Assembly (NCBI GenBank): GCA_016702705.1
Contig: JADJDM010000023.1
Coordinates: forward strand, 1-64,000
DNA length: 64,000 nt
Origin: Bacteroidota bacterium
GTDB taxonomy: Bacteria; Bacteroidota; Bacteroidia; B-17B0; Aurantibacillaceae
Direction: 5' to 3'
The position numbers and the translations under genes are program-made. The notes beneath the pieces are model-generated. The model saw only the letters and a list, made by a program, of their open reading frames with translations, did not search any database and was not told where the DNA came from. Shown one piece after another: positions 57,703-64,000 of this stretch (its first letter is position 1; each line of letters begins with the position of its first letter).

Positions 57703-60700
57703 ATGAAATCAAGACTACTTTTTTTTGCCTTATCTATATTAATTAATTTACAGATTTTTTCTCAAAGTTTGCCTGAATTATGGGGTACAACAGTTGAAGG
57801 CGGAACAAATAACGCTGGTACAATTTTTAAAACTGATGGCAATGGAACCAATTTAGTCGTAGAGCATGAAATGAAAAGTTTTACAGGCAATCAACCTAAG
57901 GCGACATTATTACAAGCCAGCAACGGGAAATTTTATGGAACCACATATTATGGCGGTACTAATTCAGGAGTTTTATTTGAATATGATAAAACTACTAATG
58001 ACTACAAAGTTTTGGTAAATTTTGATTACAGTACAACTTCCGGTGTTATGCCCAAAGGCAACTTAATCCAAGCATCAAATGGTAAATTATACGGAACTGC
58101 AGAACAAGGGGGAGATTATTATAGAGGTATTTTGTATGAGTATGACATATTAACAAATACATTCACTAAAAAAGTAGATTTTGAAGAAATTAGTACTGGT
58201 TCATATCCAACTGGATACCTACTATTGGCTTCAAATGACAAAATTTATGGTGCGACTAGTAGTGGTGGAATTAATAATATGGGAACAATTTTTGAATATG
58301 AATACCTTACAAATACATTAACAACCAAACATAACTTTACGGGTGGACTAGAAGGTTCTAATCCTAATGGAGGATTAATGCAGGCGTCTAATGGCAAATT
58401 ATATGGTACTGCAAATAATGGTCTAAATTACAAAGGTGTTTTATTTGAAATCGACTTAATTCCTTTCAGTTATACAGTAAAAAAACAATTCTCACCTTCT
58501 GGAACTGGCTACTCAAGTGGCAAATTAATTCAAGCTCAAAACGGACACTTGTATGGGCTTACAAACGGTGGTGGAATTTACGAAAATGGAAGTATTTATG
58601 AATATCAAATTGCAAATGACACAATAACCCTCAAATATAGCTTAAATGATCCTACAGGTAGATCTCCGCAAGGCTCTCTTGAAATTGGCGCAAACGGAAA
58701 TTTGTTTGGATTAGCAACATATGGCGGTGGCTATAACGCTGGTGTATTATTTGAGTACAATCCACAATCTAATACATATTCGAAAAAAATTAGTTTTTAT
58801 GATAGTTATTCAGGTAGTTATCCAAATAGTTCACTTATTTTAGCTAATGACGGTAATTTTTATTGCATGAGTAGTCAGGGAGCGGCAAATGCTTCAGGTA
58901 CTTTATTTCAATACAATCCAAGCACATCCATTCTTACAAAAGAATTTGATTTTAATGGTTCAACTAATGGGAAAATGCCCTTAGGAAAACCAATGCAAGC
59001 ATCGAATGGTAAGCTTTACGGTTTAACTAACGCTGGAGGAATAAATAACCTTGGTGTATTATATGAATTAGATCCTCAAACACAAATCTATACTAAGTTA
59101 ATTGATTTTGATGGTAGTGATAATGGCAGTAATCCACTAGGCTCACTTATTCAAACAGCTGATGGTATGTTATATGGATATACTTACACTGGCGGCATTT
59201 ATGGTAATGGTACTTTATTTGAATTTAATCCTATAACTAATACACTTACTAAAAAAATTGACTTCAATAATAACATTACTGGAGGCTATCCAAATGGAAC
59301 ATTAATGCAAGCTTTAAATGGAAAACTATATGGGTTAACATATCAGGGTGGAGTTAATAACTGCGGAACTCTATTTGAATATGACAGAATTAGCAATTCA
59401 TTAACTACAAAAGTCGCCTTTAATACGGTTACAAAAGGGGCAAATCCTTATGGACAGTTAGTACAAGCCGTTAACGGGAAATTGTATGGTACAACAACTA
59501 GTGGTGGCGGGCATAATTATGGAGTAATTTTTGAATACAATATAAGTACAAACACATTTACAAAAAAACTTGATTTTGATGGTTCACTTTCAGGAGGCAA
59601 TCCAAGGAGTGGACTACTTCAAGCTACCAATGGCAAATTATATGGACTTGCAGCTACTTATGGAGCAAACAATAGTGGAGTACTTTTTGAATACGACCCA
59701 ATAACTAATTCCTTTGCTAATAAATTTGATTTTAATGCAACTATTAGTGGGAATTTACCAAGCAGTAATCTAATTCAAGCAACAAATGGTAAGCTATACG
59801 GAACAACTGAAGTTGGTGGTACTAATAATAAAGGAGTGCTATTTGAATATGATTTAACAACATCTACTTTCACAAAAAAAACGGATTTTAATGGTGCAAA
59901 TGGTTATAGACCAGCTGCAGGTTTAATTGAGGTTTGTGAATTACCACAAATAACAAATCAATTAGCTCAACAAACAATTTGTGCAGGGCAGCAAGTTTCT
60001 TACTCAATTACTGCAACAGGTCAAGGATTATCATATCAATGGGAAGTAAATACAGGTAGTGGATTTATAGCAATAACCGACGATGCTTTATATTCAGGAA
60101 CTAATACAAACAATCTAATTATAACTAATCCATCTACAAATTTAAATGGATATGTTTTTCAGTGTAAAGTTTCGAGTACATGCCCAGTAACAAGTATTTA
60201 TTCAAATAATGTTGCATTAGTAATTAATCCAACTTATTCATTTACGAGTAATATCCAAGCATGTAATAACTATAATTGGGAAGGTCAAACATTAACTTCA
60301 CCAGGAACATATTTTGCAAACTATACCACAACAAGCGGCTGCGATAGTACATATACATTAAACTTAATTATAAATCCCACTTATGAATTTAATGAAAGTC
60401 ATACTATGTGCTCAGGAGAAAATTATGTATGGCAAGGAAATACTTACTCTTCCCAAGGTGTTTATACCATAAACTACGCAAGTAATAATATATGCGATAG
60501 TACTTATATATTAAATCTTATAGTCAATCCTTCTTTTTCAATAATTGAAAACACAAGCATTTGTGCTGGAGAAAGCTATCAATGGCATGGTAATACTTAT
60601 ACAATAGCCGGAACTTTTTTTGATAATTACACAAGTACAAATGGATGCGATAGCACTTATACTTTAAATCTTACGATAAATTCAAAATACCTATTTAACG

Positions 60701-61299
60701 AAAACGCTAGCATTTGCCAAGGTGAAAGCTATATTTGGCACGGCAATAGTTATGCTGCTGGAGGTAATTATTCAACAAATTATAATAGCATAGACGGCTG
60801 CGATAGTACATATAATTTAAATCTTACAGTTAACACTTTGGATTTATCACTAGCTACAACAAGTACTTCAATTACTTCAAACAACAGTAACGGATTGTAT
60901 CAATGGGTTGACTGTAATAATTCATATAGTCAAATTATTGGAGAGCAATCTCAAACCTATACACCTTTAGTTGATGGAAACTATGCTGTAATAATTACTG
61001 ATGGTGCATGTTATGATACTACAGCTTGCATTCCTATATCAATTGTGGGCATTCAATCATTTGATTCAAATTTGATTAACATTTATCCTAATCCAATTAG
61101 TAACCAACTAACTATTTCATTAAGTGGAAATAATGAAAACATAAACCTTGAGATTTTAAATAGTATTGGGCAAGTAATATATAAAACAATTTTTAAAGAA
61201 AGCATTTTGATACCAACAGATAATTTTGCGCAAGGAATGTATATCTTGAAGTTACAAAACAGTAAATTAAATCTTTCAAAAAGAATAGTAAAAGAATAA
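57703..61299 (+). CDS. T9SS cargo protein: 13-14-repeat propeller, Ig-like module, four Cys repeats and sorting domain
   Basis: A 1198-residue secreted protein with signal peptide (cleavage after NLQIFSQ). Residues about 20-740 carry 13 to 14 repeats of about 50 residues with the pattern LIQASNGKLYGTTxxGG, then GVLFEYDxxTNTFTKKxDF, the TIGR03803-type propeller unit. Residues about 745-850 look Ig-like (SYSITATGQGLSYQWEV). Four modules of about 50 residues follow, each with IC-x-GESYxWHGNTY and GCDSTYTLNLTIN. IYPNPISNQLTISL near the C-terminus is the T9SS type A domain. Exported to the cell surface; ligand unknown. No frame defects in 3.6 kb. About 240 bases upstream are noncoding AT-rich DNA. 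Confidence 0.93.
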   Translation: MKSRLLFFALSILINLQIFSQSLPELWGTTVEGGTNNAGTIFKTDGNGTNLVVEHEMKSFTGNQPKATLLQASNGKFYGTTYYGGTNSGVLFEYDKTTNDYKVLVNFDYSTTSGVMPKGNLIQASNGKLYGTAEQGGDYYRGILYEYDILTNTFTKKVDFEEISTGSYPTGYLLLASNDKIYGATSSGGINNMGTIFEYEYLTNTLTTKHNFTGGLEGSNPNGGLMQASNGKLYGTANNGLNYKGVLFEIDLIPFSYTVKKQFSPSGTGYSSGKLIQAQNGHLYGLTNGGGIYENGSIYEYQIANDTITLKYSLNDPTGRSPQGSLEIGANGNLFGLATYGGGYNAGVLFEYNPQSNTYSKKISFYDSYSGSYPNSSLILANDGNFYCMSSQGAANASGTLFQYNPSTSILTKEFDFNGSTNGKMPLGKPMQASNGKLYGLTNAGGINNLGVLYELDPQTQIYTKLIDFDGSDNGSNPLGSLIQTADGMLYGYTYTGGIYGNGTLFEFNPITNTLTKKIDFNNNITGGYPNGTLMQALNGKLYGLTYQGGVNNCGTLFEYDRISNSLTTKVAFNTVTKGANPYGQLVQAVNGKLYGTTTSGGGHNYGVIFEYNISTNTFTKKLDFDGSLSGGNPRSGLLQATNGKLYGLAATYGANNSGVLFEYDPITNSFANKFDFNATISGNLPSSNLIQATNGKLYGTTEVGGTNNKGVLFEYDLTTSTFTKKTDFNGANGYRPAAGLIEVCELPQITNQLAQQTICAGQQVSYSITATGQGLSYQWEVNTGSGFIAITDDALYSGTNTNNLIITNPSTNLNGYVFQCKVSSTCPVTSIYSNNVALVINPTYSFTSNIQACNNYNWEGQTLTSPGTYFANYTTTSGCDSTYTLNLIINPTYEFNESHTMCSGENYVWQGNTYSSQGVYTINYASNNICDSTYILNLIVNPSFSIIENTSICAGESYQWHGNTYTIAGTFFDNYTSTNGCDSTYTLNLTINSKYLFNENASICQGESYIWHGNSYAAGGNYSTNYNSIDGCDSTYNLNLTVNTLDLSLATTSTSITSNNSNGLYQWVDCNNSYSQIIGEQSQTYTPLVDGNYAVIITDGACYDTTACIPISIVGIQSFDSNLINIYPNPISNQLTISLSGNNENINLEILNSIGQVIYKTIFKESILIPTDNFAQGMYILKLQNSKLNLSKRIVKE

Positions 61300-61345
61300 T
61301 TTATTAAAAAAAGTAATTTGACAGTAATTTCACTTTATAACAAAA

Positions 61346-61377
61346 TTGAAAAGAAAACAATATTTTAGATACTTTTG
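61346..61377 (+). promoter_or_regulatory. Bacteroidota-type promoter overlapping the LuxE-like gene start
   Basis: TTG at 61346-61348 and TACTTTTG at 61370-61377 match the -33 TTG and -7 TAnnTTTG elements with 21 bases between. Transcription would begin near 61383, the ATG itself, so the message may be leaderless. The preceding gene ends at 61299. Confidence 0.5.
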
Positions 61378-61382
61378 TGGAA

Positions 61383-62363
61383 ATGTCCACAGAGTTTACA
61401 AATATCTTTTCTATAACTTCTAATGAAGATTTTGAAAATATAGTTTTTAAGGCATTTTATTATCAGTTGGCTAATAATTTAGTTTACAAACAGTATGTTG
61501 ATTTGTTTAATATAAATAAGGATGAAATAAAACATAGTTCGCAAATTCCCTGTTTACCTATTGAGTTTTTTAAAACGCATCGTATTTGTACTTCGGAAAA
61601 GGAAGAAATAATTTTTACCAGCAGCGGAACTACTGGCACAAAAACATCAAAGCACTATGTAAGTGATTTAAATTTATATATCGAGAGTTTTACAAAAGGC
61701 TTCCATCATTTTTATGGTGATATAAAAGAATACTGTATAGTTGCATTGCTCCCTTCCTATTTAGAGCGTGAAGGTTCATCCCTAGTGTTAATGGCCGAGC
61801 ATTTAATTAAAGATAGCCAACATCCTAAAAGCAATTTTTATTTAAATAATCTAGACGAACTAATAATTGTTTTAAACGAGCTCAAACAAGAAAAGCAAAA
61901 AACAATTTTATTAGGTGTTAGTTATGCCTTACTTGATTTAGCTGAAAAGGGAATTACTTTAAGCGACAACATCATTGTAATGGAAACTGGTGGAATGAAA
62001 GGTAAACGCCGTGAAATGATTAAAGAAGAACTCCACAAAACACTTTGCGATGCTTTTAAAATCAATTACATACATTCGGAGTATGGAATGACAGAACTAC
62101 TTTCTCAAGCATACAGCAAAGGCAAAGGGATTTACGAAACACCAGCTTGGATGCAAATAAATGTGAGAGATGTAAACGATCCTTTAACTATATTAGCTGA
62201 GCAAAAATCAGGTGGAATAAATATTATTGATTTAGCTAATTGGTATTCGTGCCCATTTATTGCAACACAGGATTTAGGAAAAAAATTAAACGAAAACCAA
62301 TTCGAAATTTTAGGTCGCTTTGATAATAGCGATGTTAGAGGATGTAATTTATTAGTAGGATAA
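61383..62363 (+). CDS. LuxE-like acyl-protein synthetase
   Basis: ATP-dependent acyl-activating enzyme of the LuxE family, about 326 residues. IIFTSSGTTGTKTSKHYV is the AMP-binding loop and HSEYGMTELLSQAYSKG the second conserved segment. LuxE makes a fatty-acyl thioester or adenylate in luminous bacteria; in Bacteroidota the relative is not linked to light and its substrate is unknown. I prefer the ATG at 61383 over the GTG at 61377. The gene ends one base before the PAP2 phosphatase gene, so the pair are cotranslated. Confidence 0.8.
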   Translation: MSTEFTNIFSITSNEDFENIVFKAFYYQLANNLVYKQYVDLFNINKDEIKHSSQIPCLPIEFFKTHRICTSEKEEIIFTSSGTTGTKTSKHYVSDLNLYIESFTKGFHHFYGDIKEYCIVALLPSYLEREGSSLVLMAEHLIKDSQHPKSNFYLNNLDELIIVLNELKQEKQKTILLGVSYALLDLAEKGITLSDNIIVMETGGMKGKRREMIKEELHKTLCDAFKINYIHSEYGMTELLSQAYSKGKGIYETPAWMQINVRDVNDPLTILAEQKSGGINIIDLANWYSCPFIATQDLGKKLNENQFEILGRFDNSDVRGCNLLVG

Positions 62364-62364
62364 A

Positions 62365-62964
62365 ATGAATAAACTTAAATACTACATATTATTTTGTTTT
62401 ACTATACTAGTAATAAAAAATAGTGTTAAAGCTCAAAACTTTGAAGTAAAAATGCTGCACTCAATACATGTTGATAGCAGCATTTTTAAAAACAAAATGA
62501 GTAAAGGTTTATCTTTTTCTGCCGCACCCATTGCAATTGCTACTCCTGCAACATTAATACTAACTGGATTTATTAATAAAGATGATGCCATGAAACGTGA
62601 AGGTTATCGTGCTGGGGCAACCTTTGTTTTAAGTTCTGCTTTAACTGTAGGATTAAAATACAGTATTAATCGTAAACGACCTTTTGCCAAACACCCCGAT
62701 TTGTTTCATCAAAAATCGCATGTTGGACCTTATTCCTTTCCTTCTGGCCACACATCCACTGCATTTGCAACCGCAACTTCCTTAACCTTAGCAACTAAAA
62801 AATGGTACGTTGCGGTTCCTGCTTATGCTTGGGCAAGTGGCGTTGCTTATTCGCGTATGTATTTAGGAGTTCATTATCCTTCTGATATACTTGGTGGAAT
62901 GGTAATTGGTATTGGCTCTGGTTTCCTTGTTTGGAAGGTTGACCAATGGTTGCAGAAGAAGTAA
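62365..62964 (+). CDS. PAP2 family phosphatase
   Basis: A 199-residue membrane protein. The acid-phosphatase signature is complete: KYSINRKRP, PSGHTSTAFA and SRMYLGVHYPSD. Membrane helices flank the motifs. Lipid phosphate or undecaprenyl diphosphate are plausible substrates. It follows the LuxE-like gene by one base. Confidence 0.9.
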   Translation: MNKLKYYILFCFTILVIKNSVKAQNFEVKMLHSIHVDSSIFKNKMSKGLSFSAAPIAIATPATLILTGFINKDDAMKREGYRAGATFVLSSALTVGLKYSINRKRPFAKHPDLFHQKSHVGPYSFPSGHTSTAFATATSLTLATKKWYVAVPAYAWASGVAYSRMYLGVHYPSDILGGMVIGIGSGFLVWKVDQWLQKK

Positions 62965-62967
62965 ATA

Positions 62968-63006
62968 CCCCCCCGGGGCCCGTTAATTGGGGCCCCTCTT
63001 TTTTTT
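62968..63006 (+). terminator. GC-rich terminator after the PAP2 gene
   Basis: A seven-base C run, then GGGGCCC (62975-62981) pairing with GGGCCCC (62990-62996) around GTTAATTG, followed by a T run to 63006. It is the GC-richest spot in an AT-rich window. Confidence 0.7.
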
Positions 63007-63076
63007 CATTTCAAAAGAAATTCCCGTTTTTTTGCCCATTTCTAACTATTGTTTCATAAAAACCAACAACATTTTA

Positions 63077-63112
63077 TTGTATTCTGCTCAATTCTTCCCA
63101 AATTTACCTTCG
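63077..63112 (+). promoter_or_regulatory. Possible promoter of nadE
   Basis: TTG at 63077-63079 and TACCTTCG at 63105-63112 resemble the -33 and -7 elements, spacing 25. The start codon is at 63140. Confidence 0.35.
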
Positions 63113-63139
63113 TAATTTTAAATCTCATTTTTGTTAGCA

Positions 63140-63919
63140 ATGAAAAACAATAAACAAGTTATTTCGCACATAGTTAATTGGTTAAAAGAGTATTCAGATA
63201 AATCAAAAACAGAAGGTTTTGTAATAGGTATTTCAGGCGGAATTGATTCTGCTCTTACATCTACTTTATGTGCTTTAACAGGAAAAAAAGTTATTGTACT
63301 TAACATGCCCATTCGCCAAATGAAACAAGAGTTTGACCGTGGAATGGAACACATAAATTGGTTGAAGAAAAATTACTCAAATGTTGAATCTCAATTAGTT
63401 GATTTATCAGAAATATTTGGGAAAATGGAAAGTGATTTCCCCGATTCAATTCAAGATTTTTTAACCATGGCTAACACACGCAGCCGATTAAGAATGATAA
63501 CTCTTTACGCATTTGCTGGTCACCATAAATTATTAGTTGCTGGCACAGGAAATAAAATTGAAGATTTTGGTATTGGATTTTTCACCAAATATGGTGATGG
63601 TGGAGTGGATGTGAGTCCTATTGCTGATTTAATGAAAAGTGATGTATATGAATTAGCTGCTGAATTAGGAGTTGTATCAAGTATTTTAAGCGCTCGTCCA
63701 ACAGATGGCCTATTTGCAGATGGAAGAACCGATGAAGATCAAATCGGGGCAAGTTATGATGAACTGGAATGGGCAATGGAATACCAATTAAAAAAAGAAT
63801 CCTATTCATTAAACGAACGCCAACAAAAAGTAATGGATATTTATTTACAACGCAATAGCGCCAACAAACACAAAATGGAACCTGTTCCTGTTTGTGTTAT
63901 TCCTAATGAACTAAAATAG
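63140..63919 (+). CDS. nadE: Ammonia-dependent NAD(+) synthetase
   Basis: ATP-dependent amidation of deamido-NAD. VIGISGGIDSALT is the P-loop. NTRSRLRMITLYAFA, GTGNKIEDFGIGFFTKYGDG and ADLMKSDVYELA are diagnostic. About 259 residues from the ATG at 63140; the TTG at 63131 is less likely. No glutaminase domain, so ammonia is the likely donor. Confidence 0.96.
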   Translation: MKNNKQVISHIVNWLKEYSDKSKTEGFVIGISGGIDSALTSTLCALTGKKVIVLNMPIRQMKQEFDRGMEHINWLKKNYSNVESQLVDLSEIFGKMESDFPDSIQDFLTMANTRSRLRMITLYAFAGHHKLLVAGTGNKIEDFGIGFFTKYGDGGVDVSPIADLMKSDVYELAAELGVVSSILSARPTDGLFADGRTDEDQIGASYDELEWAMEYQLKKESYSLNERQQKVMDIYLQRNSANKHKMEPVPVCVIPNELK

Positions 63920-63923
63920 ATTT

Positions 63924-64000
63924 TTGAAAAATTTCTTTTACATACTCCTAACATTTTTAGCGATACAAACATCGGCTCAAAAGTTTACTATTAGCGGTAC
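63924..64000 (+). CDS. Exported protein, 5' end only
   Basis: From the TTG at 63924 the frame reads KNFFYILLTFLAIQTSAQ, a signal peptide, then KFTISG. The start of a carboxypeptidase-like or TonB-receptor-type protein is possible. The gene is cut by the window edge and starts 4 bases after the nadE stop, so cotranscription is probable. Confidence 0.5.
   Translation, partial: MKNFFYILLTFLAIQTSAQKFTISG

Larger units (their letters stand above)
2284..63751. repeat. Dispersed octamer GCGGGGCA (14 copies) and near variants
   Basis: Exact GCGGGGCA on the plus strand starts at 8836, 22587, 24176, 30815, 34237, 35553, 53465 and 54414. Its complement (TGCCCCGC) starts at 2284, 29540, 43820, 44091, 52899 and 55377. 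ACGGGGCA or TCGGGGCA occur at 11430, 15840, 38014, 41171 and 63744. With about one-third G+C, well under one copy of the exact octamer is expected in the window. It falls in several different frames of genes: Ala-Gly-Gln, Gly-Ala, Ala-Pro, Cys-Pro-Ala and Arg-Gly. Confidence 0.75.

Noticed and set aside
2284..63751. GCGGGGCA copies explained as part of terminators or as preferred codons
   Set aside because: Nearly all lie inside genes, in different codon phases and on both strands, not at hairpins.
1..64000. tRNA, rRNA, insertion sequence, prophage or toxin-antitoxin module
   Set aside because: No acceptor-stem/T-loop pattern, transposase motif, phage structural gene or recognisable toxin pair was seen anywhere in the window.

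Overview
The window is AT-rich (about one third G+C by eye), densely coded DNA from the chromosome of a member of the Bacteroidota. The evidence for this is a secreted 1198-residue protein ending in a type IX secretion (T9SS) sorting domain, many lipoproteins and Sec signal peptides ending in 'SQ' or 'AQ', PD40/OmpA proteins of the PorE type, TAnnTTTG-like promoters and little sign of Shine-Dalgarno sequences. No rRNA, tRNA, CRISPR array, transposase, integrase or prophage was found.

Layout. 1-1.9 kb: 3' part of a tandem-repeat beta-propeller gene. 2-7 kb: M23/LysM peptidase, CPBP membrane protease, a small unknown protein and valS. 7-13 kb: lytic transglycosylase, two methyltransferases, a ZIP transporter and a TPR/PD40/OmpA protein. 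13-16.3 kb: 2-oxoacid dehydrogenase E2, acyl-CoA dehydrogenase, apt. 16.4-20.3 kb: two divergent lipoprotein genes. 20.5-25 kb: OmpA protein, clpP, a glcD-type oxidase, a lipoprotein. 25-27.6 kb: the classic rpsO-pnp pair. 27.7-33.6 kb: a leftward run of CBS protein, POTRA/BamA-like protein, nadK, serine hydrolase, a barrel protein and a Tudor-like protein, divergent from pdxJ. 33.7-44.9 kb: histidine kinase, small lipoproteins, sucD, mnmE, NUDIX hydrolase, L,D-transpeptidase, a FtsB/DivIC-like protein, a cysteine-cluster protein and a MORN-like protein. 44.9-51.6 kb: an accessory-looking stretch with a TraB/GumN giant gene, an Fe-S/GNAT pair, a small membrane protein, a dyad element and a wrecked ABC-F ATPase. 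51.6-64 kb: endonuclease-family protein, GlmU-like protein, acyl-CoA ligase, aspartoacylase-like protein, a T9SS cargo propeller, a LuxE-like plus PAP2 pair, and nadE.

Two window-wide patterns stand out. First, the octamer GCGGGGCA occurs 14 times on both strands, in several different reading frames, far more than base composition predicts. It looks like a DNA-level signal of the uptake, Chi or protein-binding type. Second, at least eleven genes, including the essential valS, are broken by indels. Most of these are single missing bases in short homopolymer runs, so consensus sequencing errors (or, less likely, transcriptional slippage) must be considered before calling pseudogenes. When interrupted genes are joined across these sites, no stretch longer than about 250 bases lacks a gene.
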